DNA of 64,000 nucleotides, from positions 1 to 64,000 of the forward strand of contig JAFRNY010000073.1 of the NCBI GenBank assembly GCA_017429945.1. The letters run 5' to 3'. The notes under the pieces are model-generated. The model was not told the DNA's origin and ran no database searches. It worked only from the letters and a program-made list of their open reading frames with translations. Shown here piece after piece: positions 8,833-16,930 of this stretch. The stretch comes from Bacteroidaceae bacterium. Lineage in GTDB: Bacteria; Bacteroidota; Bacteroidia; Bacteroidales; Bacteroidaceae. Position 1 is the stretch's first letter, and every line of letters begins with the position of its first letter. Both the position numbers and the translations under genes were made by a program.

Positions 8833-9441
8833 TTATCCCGCCGCTTTGCGCAGCTTGCGGAAGTGTGCTATCACCTCTTTGTAGTCGAGACCTGAGTGAA
8901 TGTTGAAACGCGTCCAAAGGTCGCCAAGGACGACCGCTCCTCCGAAACCGTAATCGGCCAGCAGCGGAAGCGTCTCGCTGTTGATGCCTCCTGCGGCCAT
9001 GACTTTGCGATCGATAATACCAGCGCGTGCGGCATCATGCAGTTGCTGCTCGGTGTAAGCAGCGTGTCGGTCGGGGTATGTTATGCTGTCGAAAACGGGG
9101 GATAGGAATACGTAGTCCATGCCTTCGCGCTGTGTCGCCAACGCTTCGAGGCTGTGGCATGAGCGACTTAGCTGCCCAGTATAGCCGACGGGCGGCTCGG
9201 GCTCGCGTTCGCTCAGATGAATGCCCCGCAGATTGAATTCGTCCTTGAGATAGAAATGCTCGTGGACTACTATGCGCGAATGCCATTCTTCGGGCAGCAG
9301 CGTCAGTAATCTTTCGGAATAGACGGGCTCGGAGTTTGGTTTGCGCAAGTGTAACAAATCGAGTCCTTCCTCGAAGAGGGCGTTAATGATAGTGTCTTCT
9401 TCGACGAAGAAATCGGATGTTGATAGTAGTATGAGTTTCAT
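8833..9441 (-). CDS. Thiamine phosphate synthase/TenI family protein
   Basis: 202 residues of a ThiE/TenI-type TIM barrel. Visible are LLHLRKP near the N-terminus, GIHLSERE in the middle, SCHSLEAL, YVFLSPVFDS and the phosphate-binding AAGGIN near residue 150. Genuine ThiE enzymes usually have a Gln-x-Asp motif after the GxH segment, for the pyrophosphate substrate; here that place reads LSERE. This makes a TenI-like (thiazole tautomerase) or diverged role as likely as thiamine phosphate synthase. No other thiamine gene is nearby. It has its own promoter at 9462-9469. Confidence 0.75.
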   Translation of the reverse strand: MKLILLSTSDFFVEEDTIINALFEEGLDLLHLRKPNSEPVYSERLLTLLPEEWHSRIVVHEHFYLKDEFNLRGIHLSEREPEPPVGYTGQLSRSCHSLEALATQREGMDYVFLSPVFDSITYPDRHAAYTEQQLHDAARAGIIDRKVMAAGGINSETLPLLADYGFGGAVVLGDLWTRFNIHSGLDYKEVIAHFRKLRKAAG

Positions 9442-9461
9442 CGCTCTTATGCTTTGCGCTG

Positions 9462-9469
9462 CAAAGATA
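9462..9469 (-). promoter_or_regulatory. -7 promoter element for the ThiE/TenI-like gene
   Basis: TATCTTTG on the minus strand fits TAnnTTTG and lies 21 bp upstream of the start codon. No convincing -33 box is visible. Confidence 0.5.
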
Positions 9470-9487
9470 ATGCTTTTTGCTGAAACG

Positions 9488-9525
9488 AAAGAAGGAAAGT
9501 GTTTTTTTTCGCACTTTCCTTCTTC
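9488..9525 (-). terminator. Hairpin terminator of the protease operon
   Basis: AGAAGGAAAGTG (9490-9501) and CACTTTCCTTCT (9512-9523) form a perfect 12-bp stem 10 bp beyond the stop of the tricorn-like gene. A modest T-rich stretch follows on the minus strand. Confidence 0.65.
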
Positions 9526-9533
9526 CTATAGCG

Positions 9534-12500
9534 TTATTTCTTCTTCAACATCAAGCCGACGGCCTGTTCAAGTTGCACATCGCGACCGTAGAGGAGGTCG
9601 CCAGGTTGGCTGATGATGAGGTGGTCGGGCTCGAGCTGTTGGTTCTCGAGGTAGCGCCCTTGACGGTCGCGCATTCCTACTTCGGGGATGCCGAAGACTA
9701 TGTCGTCGATGGTTTCCCACCACACGGCGGTCATGGTTCCTGGCACCGGTGCTCCGATGAGCTCACCTATGCCAAGTTCCTTGTAGAGCCATGGCGTGCC
9801 GTGAGCGTTGGAGTAGTCATCCTCGCAGATGAGCATACACGACGGCTTTGTCCAGCGGTTGTACGGGTCGTCGCCGATGTACTGTCCGCGCGGAGTGTAC
9901 TGCGCAGCGGCGGTGCCAGAGAGCAATTCGCAGACATCATTGTGCAACCATCCTCCGCCATTGTGGCGCACGTCAACGATGACGGCATCTCGCGTGCGGT
10001 TTTTCTCTGAGAGCAGTTTGTGATAGAGCTCGTGGAAGCTGGCTGTATTCATGGCCTTGATGTGAACGTATGCCAGACGCCCACGCGACAAGCTGTCGAC
10101 GAGCTGTTCGTTGCGTTTCACCCATCGGCGATAGAGTGCATCGGCATCGCTGCTCTCGAGGCGGACCGTATAGTCTTTCGTCTCGCCCTTGGCGTTTTTG
10201 ATGGTCAGACGTGTATAGCGGTTGGCTTTGCCTCCGAGCAGTGGGAAGTAGTCCTCGCCAGCACTTATCTTCTGCCCGTCAATATGTGTGATGACGGAGC
10301 CGGGACCGACACCCTTCTGTCGGGTGATCGGTGAGCCGGGCAGAAGTTCGAGGATGCGGAGGCCGTCGCCCGTATAGTTGTCGTCGAGGAAGGCTCCGAG
10401 CGATGCTGTCGTCAGCGTGTTGCCTGTGCCACTATTGGGACGGTAACGGCAGCCTGTATGCGAGACGTTGAGCTCTCCGAGTAACTCTGAGCACATCTCG
10501 GCAAAGTCACGTGTGTAGCCGATGTGTGGCAGGAAGCGTGCGTAGCGCGAGTGGAGCATAGTCCAGTCGGCACCGTTCATTCCGGGATCATACAACTTCT
10601 CATGGGTCTGATGCCAGATGTGCTCGAAGGTCTGCTTACGCCAACCCGAGGGATAATCGTTGTGGAAGCATTCGAAATCTACATCGGTGATCTTGCCGCC
10701 GGCGATGTCCAGCTTCTTGATGCGTCCGCCCTGGGCGTAATAGGCCGTCTTGCCCTCATCAGCGATGTCGAAGCTGGTGAAAGCCACGCCCTGTGCCTTG
10801 ATTGTAGTGGAGCCTTTATCGAGGTCGCGCTCCCAGAGGGCATTGCCGTTTGGGTAGTTAGAGGCTACGTAGTAGAGCTTGGTCCCCTCTTTGTTGACAA
10901 CAGCATCGCCGATGGAGCCGCTGTTGAAGGTCAGGCGCACGGTGCGCAACTCCAGGTCGCGCAGGTTGAACTCCGGGTTAAGGGCTTTAATGCTGTCGGC
11001 TTCCTTTTGCTCCTTTTCCTTCTTCTCACGGAGCTCTTTCTCCTTCTCGTCGGCCTTGCGCTTCTGTGCTTCAGTCATCTTGGCCCGTTTCTTGTCGGCC
11101 TGCTCCTTCTTCTCCTTAGCCTTTTTGTCGGCCTCTTCTTTGGCTTTCTTCTCGTTGTCCTTACGTTCTTTCTCGGCTTCGTCAAAGCGTTCGCGTTCCT
11201 CCTTGTTCATATTGAAACGCTCGTATGCCTCGTCGGTGAGGAAGGTGATATAGAGATCGCGCTCAGCGCCCCACGAACCATGGCTGCGCATGCCTGCACG
11301 GTCGCTCTGGAAGATGAAGGCCTTGCCGCCGAGCACCCAACGCGGGTTGCCGTCGCTGTAGCCCGAATTGGTCAGGTTTACGAGCTTGCCACTGCCATCG
11401 GCCGGCACGAGCACGACGTCGTCGAGGTTCCAGCCGCCGGAGCCGATATACTCTGAGAGCAAGTACTTGGAGTTGGGCGCCCATGAGAACGTCTGGTCGC
11501 CATCGCTATAGGAGTATTGGTTCTTGGCGGGCATGACGGTGGTAATGTGCTTCGTCTTGGCATCGAGGACGCAGAGCTCGTGGCGGTCGCGCAGGAAAGC
11601 TATTTTCTTACCTTCGGGCGAATACTCTGGTTCGAAGCAGGTCTGGTCCTCTGGTGTCAAGCGCTCTTCGTCGGTGAGCTCGGTAGCGTAGGTGAAGAGC
11701 TTCTCATCCTTCGACTTTATGCTGACGCGGTAGAGAGCCCATCGTCCGTCGCGCTCACTGTCGAAGACGAGGCTGCGGCCGTCCTCCGAGAAGGTGACGT
11801 GGCGTTCGCGCGAAGGTGAGTCGGTGATCTGTTTTGTCGTCTTATAGTCGAGACTGGTGACATAGACGTCGCCACCAAGTACAAAGGCAATCTCCTTGCC
11901 CTTGGGCGAATGGCAAACTTGCGTGGCACCGCCGCTGAAGACGAAGTGGAGTGCATCCTTCTCGTTGCTGTCGGCCACGATATCTATCTTTACCTTCTTT
12001 GGCTGTGAGCCTGCACGCATGGTGTAGAGCTCGCCGTCCCATGAGAAGCAGAGCGTGCCGTCATCGGCAGCGCTGAGATAGCGAACGGGCATCTCCGTGA
12101 ACGATGTCAACTGGCGTGCCTTGGCGCCATCGCGCATCTCCTGCGCCCACACGTTGAACGTGCCGCTGGCCTCCGAAAGCCAGTAGAAGGTATTTGTCTG
12201 CTTTACGTAGACGGGGCAGCGGTCCTCACTCTTGGTGGTTGTGAGCTGTTTGAATGAATTTCCTGCAAGCGTCACCTGCCAGAGGTCGCGTGCGATGGAA
12301 CTTGTATGGTGCTTGCGCATCGCATCCTCATAGCCCTTGATGGCATCATAGATGAGCGTGCCGCCGGGACCTACGGTGACGTTGCCGGCTGTGAGGTCGT
12401 TGACGCGCTCGGGCCTACTTCCCGCGCGCGTGCGAACTTTATATAAATGTGTATATGTGCCAGAGGGGAACTGACGGTCGACGACGGTGGGCAGTGTGGC

Positions 12501-12872
12501 GAAGTTGAAGAGCACCTCGTCCTCGGTGAGGTAGGCCAGTGGGTGCTCGGCACCTGAGTGTGTGGTCAGGCGTGTGATTTCGCCGCCCGCTGCATTCATC
12601 TCATAGATGTCAAGACTACCTTCGCGCTCGCTGGCAAAGGCTATCTTTCGGCCTGAAGGGCTCCACACGGGCGTGCCGTCCCACGCGGCATTGCTCGTAA
12701 GTTGCCGGGCCTGGCCGCCTTGAGCCGGTACTGCAAAGAGGTCGCCCTTGTAGGCAAAAACGATTGTTTGGCCGTCGGGCGAGATGGCTGAGCCACGGAG
12801 CCATAGAGGAGTAAAAGCATTAGCCGCGACAGTAGTGGCGGCTAATGCTAAGGTTAACAGAACTTTCTTCAT
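9534..12872 (-). CDS. Tricorn-like S41 family peptidase with WD40/PD40 propeller and PDZ domain
   Basis: 1112 residues when started at the ATG at 12872, which directly begins a signal peptide (MKKVLLTLALAATTVAANA). An in-frame ATG lies 24 bp further upstream. The N-terminal half has beta-propeller repeats (SPDGQTIVFAYKGDLF, WSPSGRKIAFASERE, SPEGKKIAFLRDR). A highly charged Lys/Glu stretch of about 75 residues follows (encoded near 10980-11215). Next come more propeller-like sequence, a tricorn C1-like helical part, a PDZ-like segment (GDGLRILELLPGSPI) and the S41 protease core (VDVRHNGGGWLHN, then EDDYSNAHGTPW, with the serine of YSN as likely nucleophile). It probably trims peptides in the periplasm. 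It is downstream of an M16 protease and probably in the same operon. Confidence 0.88.
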   Translation of the reverse strand: MKKVLLTLALAATTVAANAFTPLWLRGSAISPDGQTIVFAYKGDLFAVPAQGGQARQLTSNAAWDGTPVWSPSGRKIAFASEREGSLDIYEMNAAGGEITRLTTHSGAEHPLAYLTEDEVLFNFATLPTVVDRQFPSGTYTHLYKVRTRAGSRPERVNDLTAGNVTVGPGGTLIYDAIKGYEDAMRKHHTSSIARDLWQVTLAGNSFKQLTTTKSEDRCPVYVKQTNTFYWLSEASGTFNVWAQEMRDGAKARQLTSFTEMPVRYLSAADDGTLCFSWDGELYTMRAGSQPKKVKIDIVADSNEKDALHFVFSGGATQVCHSPKGKEIAFVLGGDVYVTSLDYKTTKQITDSPSRERHVTFSEDGRSLVFDSERDGRWALYRVSIKSKDEKLFTYATELTDEERLTPEDQTCFEPEYSPEGKKIAFLRDRHELCVLDAKTKHITTVMPAKNQYSYSDGDQTFSWAPNSKYLLSEYIGSGGWNLDDVVLVPADGSGKLVNLTNSGYSDGNPRWVLGGKAFIFQSDRAGMRSHGSWGAERDLYITFLTDEAYERFNMNKEERERFDEAEKERKDNEKKAKEEADKKAKEKKEQADKKRAKMTEAQKRKADEKEKELREKKEKEQKEADSIKALNPEFNLRDLELRTVRLTFNSGSIGDAVVNKEGTKLYYVASNYPNGNALWERDLDKGSTTIKAQGVAFTSFDIADEGKTAYYAQGGRIKKLDIAGGKITDVDFECFHNDYPSGWRKQTFEHIWHQTHEKLYDPGMNGADWTMLHSRYARFLPHIGYTRDFAEMCSELLGELNVSHTGCRYRPNSGTGNTLTTASLGAFLDDNYTGDGLRILELLPGSPITRQKGVGPGSVITHIDGQKISAGEDYFPLLGGKANRYTRLTIKNAKGETKDYTVRLESSDADALYRRWVKRNEQLVDSLSRGRLAYVHIKAMNTASFHELYHKLLSEKNRTRDAVIVDVRHNGGGWLHNDVCELLSGTAAAQYTPRGQYIGDDPYNRWTKPSCMLICEDDYSNAHGTPWLYKELGIGELIGAPVPGTMTAVWWETIDDIVFGIPEVGMRDRQGRYLENQQLEPDHLIISQPGDLLYGRDVQLEQAVGLMLKKK

Positions 12873-12900
12873 AAATGACAGTTCTTTAGTAGACATATCA

Positions 12901-15810
12901 TTAATACCCAAACACCTCTTCGAGGCTGACACGCTTCACGGGACCTACCTGCTGGAGAGCGGCCATGTCGAGCTCTTTCTCGTTGCCGAGGATGACGTAG
13001 CGGCGGGGCTTGCGTGCCATGAAGTTGTCGGCGAAGCGTACGATGTCGTCGAGGGTGATGTTTGGCAGTTCGTTGTAGATGCGCTCACTCACGCTGTAGT
13101 CGATACCCTGGTCGCGTGCCGTCAGCCATGCGTTGAGAATTGCATCGCGTGTGGTGCGCTCACAAGCCAGCTGCTTCGTCAGGCTCTGCTTGGCGATGTC
13201 GAATGCTTTTTGGCTTTGTGGCAGCGAGTCTACTATCTGGGTGAAGGTGCGTATGCAGTCCATCATCTTGTCGTTCTGCGAGATGATGTGCGTGAAGCTG
13301 TACTCTGGGTGGCCCTTGCGCTGCGGCACGTTGTAGTAGTAGGCTGCCGCGTTGTAGGCCAGGCCACGGCTCTCGCGCAGTTCCTGGAAGACTATGCCGT
13401 TCATGCCCGAGCCGAAGTATTCGTTGTAGAGTGCAGCGACGGGCGTACGCTCGATGTTCCAAGGCGTCTCCTCGTTGGCGATGGCGCGCATATAGATATT
13501 CTTGGCATCGTAGGGTGCTATGAGTATTTCCGTCTCGGGCGTTTTCTGTTCGCGATATTCCTCGAATGCCGGAGCAGCCATCCACTCGGCGGGCACAGCA
13601 TGCTCGGCAGCGAGCAGACGGTCGAGCTCGGCCTGAGATGCGGGACCGTAGTAGAGCACTGTGGGCTTATAGTTGCCGAGGTTGTGGAGTATGTCAACAA
13701 GCTCTTGCGGGTTTATTGCAGCGAGCTCGGCGGGTGTCAGCTGGTCGCGGGTGCTGTTGCGCGGTCCATAGACGCCGTAGGCGTAGAGTGCGTTGAAGCA
13801 CTGTCGCTGCTCGAGTTTGGCATCGGCCTTGCTCTTGTTGAAGTTAGCTACGTATGCTGCAAAGGCTGTGCTGTCGGCCTTGACGTTGGAGAGCACGTTC
13901 TCCATCAGCTTCAGCGCTTCGGGCAGGCTCTCGCCGAGTCCGCTAAGCACAATGCTCGTCTGGTAGGGTCCGGCGTAGACGCCGAAGGTGCATGCCAGGG
14001 CGTAGAAGCGTTGCTGTATCTGCTGTGCGGTGAGCGTGTCGGTGCCGAGGAGCTCGAGGTAGTCGGTGGCGGCGTCGATGCGCTTGTCGGCAGCTGTGCC
14101 GAAGGGGAGGCGGAATGTGAGCGAGAAGATGTCGTTCTCGGTGTTCTGCTTGTAGGCGAGCTCGAGGCCTTGCGATGTCTCGCCTACGGTGAGGTCTTTC
14201 TTGAAGTCGACGAAGCGTGGCTGAATAGGCTCTACCTCAGTGTCTTGTATGGCTTTGACGAAGTCGCTCATCTCGTCGCGGTTGGCTGGAATGGCTGTGA
14301 TCTCGGGTTTCTCGATTTTCTTGATGTTCGGGTCTTCGCCCTGACGCTTGAAGACGGTGACGAAGTTGTCGGTGAGGTGGCGCTGTGCGAAGGCTACGAT
14401 GTCGTCCTTGGTCAGACGTGCTATGCGGTCGATGCGTTCTACTTCGTCCTTCCATTCCTTACCGTTGATAAAGGCGTCCTCGAACATGCTTGTGCGGGCG
14501 CGGTTGTTCTCCATCTGTCGCTGCTGACGGAGCTTCATATTATTGATGATGGCAGGCAGGATATCGTCGGGGAAATCGCCTGTCTTGAGCTTGCGGAGTT
14601 CTTCTACGAGAAGGTCGCGAGCCTCCTCGAGCGTCTGTCCCTCACGCGGATTGCCGGCCATGAAGAAGAGGCTGTAGTCGTTGAGCTGGTAGTCGCCGGC
14701 TCCGGCTCCGAGCATGGTCTGCTGCTGGTTGATGTCGAGGTCGATGAGACCTGCGCGGCCGTTGCTCATGACTTCGCTGATGAGCGAAAGTGTGTCGCAG
14801 GCAGCATCCTTAGCACCGGGGAATGCCCATCCGAGGTATAGAGACTCGGCTTCGAGGCCTACGACTGTAGTGTCGACTGGAGCTGTGAGGGCTGCCACCG
14901 GTTCGTACTCAGGTCGTTTGCAGTCGGGGTTGGGCTGCCATTCGCCGAAGTATTTCTCGAGGATTTCGATTGTCTTGTCGGGGTCGAAGTCGCCGGCCAT
15001 GAAGATGGCGCAGTTGTTCGGGCAATAGTAGTTGTTGAAGTAGTTCTTGATGTTGGTAATCGACGGATTCTTCAAGTGTTCCTGCGTGCCTATGGTCGTC
15101 TGTGTGCCGTAAGGATGCGTGGGGAAAAGCTTGTAGAGGAGGGCGTTGATCATCTTGTCGCCATCGTCGGAGAGGTGCAGATTGTATTCCTCATAGACAG
15201 CCTCGAGTTCAGTGTGGAAGCCGCGGATGACCATGTTCTGGAAGCGGTCGGCCTGGATGCGGGCCCAGTTCTCAATCTCGTTCGACGGAATATTCTCCAC
15301 ATAAACCGTCTGATCGAACGATGTGTAGGCGTTGGTTCCGTCGGATCCGATAAGGGCCATCAGCTTGTCGTACTCATTGGGGATATTGTACTTAGCTGCG
15401 AGCTGCGACACGCTGTCGATCTCGTGGTAGGCTTGTCGGCGAGCGGCAGGGTCGGTCAGCTGGCGGTAGGCCTCGAAACGCTGCTCAATCTCGTCGAGCA
15501 ACGGAGCCTCGGCCACGGAGTCGGTGGTGCCGAACTGCTTGGTGCCCTTGAACATAAGGTGCTCGAGGTAGTGGGCCAGACCTGTAGTCTCGGCTGGATC
15601 GTTGCGCGAACCTGTCTTCACAGCGATGTTAGCCTGGATGCGCGGCTCGTCCTTATTTACGCTGAGGTAGACTTTCAGTCCGTTCTTGAGCGAGTAGATG
15701 CGCGTCTTCATTGGGTCGCCCTTGACGCTCTCGTAGTCGTGGCGGTTGCATGCTGTGAAGCTTATAGCTGCAGCAACTGCGCAAAGGAGTAAGAGGCTGA
15801 TTCTTTTCAT
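12901..15810 (-). CDS. M16 family zinc metallopeptidase lipoprotein (two fused M16 halves)
   Basis: 969 residues with a lipoprotein signal (FTAC, Cys21). The N-terminal half carries the inverted zinc motif HxxEH (H80, E83, H84 in GLAHYLEHLMFKG) and the distal glutamate region EAVYEEYN. The C-terminal half has the M16_C type substrate domain with the GLAYNAAAYYY segment (the R/Y element). The fused arrangement equals the pitrilysin/PqqL type in Bacteroidetes. Its role is probably peptide degradation at the envelope. It lies between a small secreted protein and the tricorn-like protease, with 28-bp and 33-bp gaps, forming a three-gene operon driven from 16310-16341. Confidence 0.92.
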   Translation of the reverse strand: MKRISLLLLCAVAAAISFTACNRHDYESVKGDPMKTRIYSLKNGLKVYLSVNKDEPRIQANIAVKTGSRNDPAETTGLAHYLEHLMFKGTKQFGTTDSVAEAPLLDEIEQRFEAYRQLTDPAARRQAYHEIDSVSQLAAKYNIPNEYDKLMALIGSDGTNAYTSFDQTVYVENIPSNEIENWARIQADRFQNMVIRGFHTELEAVYEEYNLHLSDDGDKMINALLYKLFPTHPYGTQTTIGTQEHLKNPSITNIKNYFNNYYCPNNCAIFMAGDFDPDKTIEILEKYFGEWQPNPDCKRPEYEPVAALTAPVDTTVVGLEAESLYLGWAFPGAKDAACDTLSLISEVMSNGRAGLIDLDINQQQTMLGAGAGDYQLNDYSLFFMAGNPREGQTLEEARDLLVEELRKLKTGDFPDDILPAIINNMKLRQQRQMENNRARTSMFEDAFINGKEWKDEVERIDRIARLTKDDIVAFAQRHLTDNFVTVFKRQGEDPNIKKIEKPEITAIPANRDEMSDFVKAIQDTEVEPIQPRFVDFKKDLTVGETSQGLELAYKQNTENDIFSLTFRLPFGTAADKRIDAATDYLELLGTDTLTAQQIQQRFYALACTFGVYAGPYQTSIVLSGLGESLPEALKLMENVLSNVKADSTAFAAYVANFNKSKADAKLEQRQCFNALYAYGVYGPRNSTRDQLTPAELAAINPQELVDILHNLGNYKPTVLYYGPASQAELDRLLAAEHAVPAEWMAAPAFEEYREQKTPETEILIAPYDAKNIYMRAIANEETPWNIERTPVAALYNEYFGSGMNGIVFQELRESRGLAYNAAAYYYNVPQRKGHPEYSFTHIISQNDKMMDCIRTFTQIVDSLPQSQKAFDIAKQSLTKQLACERTTRDAILNAWLTARDQGIDYSVSERIYNELPNITLDDIVRFADNFMARKPRRYVILGNEKELDMAALQQVGPVKRVSLEEVFGY

Positions 15811-15843
15811 TTTTGCTTTGTTTTATTAAATTGTTTATTTAAT

Positions 15844-16263
15844 CTATTTCACACGTTTGAAAACCAGTTCTGAAGGCAGTTTCTGCAGCTTCTTGCCAAC
15901 AACTTTCTTGAAGGGAGAACTGCCTTTCTGGCGGAGCGTCAGCAGGGAGTCGTCCTTCAGCGTGAGCTCTACCTCCTGAGTCTCAGAGCCCAGCTCGTTG
16001 GAGAAGTGTACGACAGCGTCTTTCTCATCGGCCTTTTGAATGCTCGAGACGTACCAAGTGCAGTAAAGATCGCCGCCGGCGATGTAACCGTTCATAGGTC
16101 CGAACATGCCCATTCCTGGCACATTAATACTCTCTTCGTAGAGGTCAACTACGAGCTTAATCTTATAATCAGCGCCTTCAAAGGTTCCGCGGAAGGGCTC
16201 ACCGGCGCTTGTGGCAGACGAGGTGGCCAAAGCCAAAAGGAGTGCCGACCAAAATTTTTTCAT
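15844..16263 (-). CDS. Small secreted beta-rich protein, function unknown
   Basis: 139 residues, signal peptide 1-20 ending in SAGE. The rest reads as alternating strands (FRGTFEGADYKIKLVVDLYE, YIAGGDLYCTWYVSS, VELTLKDDSLLTLRQKG), suggesting a small beta-barrel or lipocalin-like fold. No known motif was recognised. It is the first gene of the operon with the M16 and tricorn-like peptidases. Confidence 0.68.
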   Translation of the reverse strand: MKKFWSALLLALATSSATSAGEPFRGTFEGADYKIKLVVDLYEESINVPGMGMFGPMNGYIAGGDLYCTWYVSSIQKADEKDAVVHFSNELGSETQEVELTLKDDSLLTLRQKGSSPFKKVVGKKLQKLPSELVFKRVK

Positions 16264-16309
16264 TGTAGAATGATTTTATTTGCTTTTTACTTTTGCCATA
16301 TATTCGGTG

Positions 16310-16341
16310 CAAATTTAGCACAGTATCTTCTAATGACAAAA
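16310..16341 (-). promoter_or_regulatory. Promoter of the small protein-M16-tricorn operon
   Basis: Minus-strand TAAATTTG (plus 16310-16317) with TTTTG 19 bp upstream (plus CAAAA at 16337-16341). This is a textbook Bacteroidetes -33/-7 pair, about 47 bp before the start codon. Confidence 0.75.
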
Positions 16342-16438
16342 TTTATAAACGATTTTTAAGTTTCGAAAGGTTTATTGCAATTTCATGTAAAAGTAAACAC
16401 GCCCCTAAAAAGCACTTACCACGATGGGACAGATCAGG

Positions 16439-16614
16439 GGATTCAACCGGTCGAACGGGCGGATTCAACCGGTCGCGTTGGCGGATTCAACCGGTTGCAT
16501 TTGAGGATTCAACCAGTCGCATTTGCGGATTCAACCGGTCGCATTTGCGGATTCAACCAGTCGCGTTGCTTAATCTGACCGGTCATACAGGCCTGCACGA
16601 CCAGTCGTATCAGT
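16439..16614 (+). repeat. 22-bp tandem repeat array A
   Basis: Six well-conserved 22-bp units begin at 16439, 16461, 16483, 16505, 16527 and 16549. Two decayed units follow at 16571 and 16593. The shared core is ATTCAACCGGTCGCATTTGC preceded by GG. The centre CCGGT/CCAGT alternates and GACCGGTC is palindromic. Units abut without spacers, so this is not a CRISPR. It lies about 240 bp upstream of the glgA promoter. Confidence 0.92.
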
Positions 16615-16658
16615 CATAACTCCCAGTGGTTTCAAAGTAAAACAAGTTGTTTTACCGC

Positions 16659-16702
16659 AGAACCCTTTACCGTTTTGGCCATAACCCTTAACCCTTCTGA
16701 CC
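16659..16702 (+). repeat. Diverged 22-bp repeat pair after array A
   Basis: Two consecutive 22-mers (16659-16680 and 16681-16702) agree at about 17 of 22 positions: AACCCTT...CC near the start and TCTGACC/TTTGGCC at the end. The unit sequence is different from array A but the period is the same. Confidence 0.5.
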
Positions 16703-16829
16703 ATGAGCCTTAGATGATAGGTTCACAGCCCATGGTTGACATATCAAAAACCTTAAATGTAAAAAATGCGGGATTTAGGGACTAATTACTTGCAAAACTT
16801 GAAATTGTGAAATAAAAAGGCGTAAAATG

Positions 16830-16860
16830 TTGGTCACGTGCGAGAAAAGTTGTACTTTTG
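16830..16860 (+). promoter_or_regulatory. Promoter of the glycogen genes
   Basis: TTGG at 16830-16833 and TACTTTTG at 16853-16860, 20-bp spacing between the TTG and the -7 box. The start codon is at 16931, leaving a leader of about 60 nt. Confidence 0.75.
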
Positions 16861-16930
16861 CGCCCGAAAACGAGAGGGTCAACCTCGTCAACCAATCTAA
16901 AGAGCTCCGTTTAAGGCAGTTAAGTACATA

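Larger units (their letters stand above)
16264..16930. other. 667-bp noncoding region with repeats and two promoters
   Basis: It contains the minus-strand promoter at 16310-16341, a 22-bp tandem array (16439-16614), a 7-bp inverted repeat GTAAAAC/GTTTTAC (16637-16655), a diverged pair of 22-mers (16659-16702), and the glgA promoter (16830-16860). No credible gene is present. The short open frames that cross the array are by-products of the repeats. Confidence 0.7.

Noticed and set aside
10524-11456. Open frame of 310 codons with a leucine-rich, membrane-like stretch
   Set aside because: Antisense to the Lys/Glu-rich codons of the tricorn-like gene, which read as Leu/Phe on the other strand.
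12784-14841. Open frame of 685 codons on the plus strand
   Set aside because: It lies opposite the M16 peptidase gene, which has clear catalytic motifs and a lipoprotein signal. The antisense frame has no recognisable domain and is a codon-bias shadow.
16375-16578. Short open frame with repeated peptides across array A
   Set aside because: The 22-bp period rotates the frame, so the open reading is a result of the repeat lacking stop codons. No start signal or conserved protein.
16439-16614. CRISPR array
   Set aside because: Units are contiguous with no spacers, and no cas genes are in the window.
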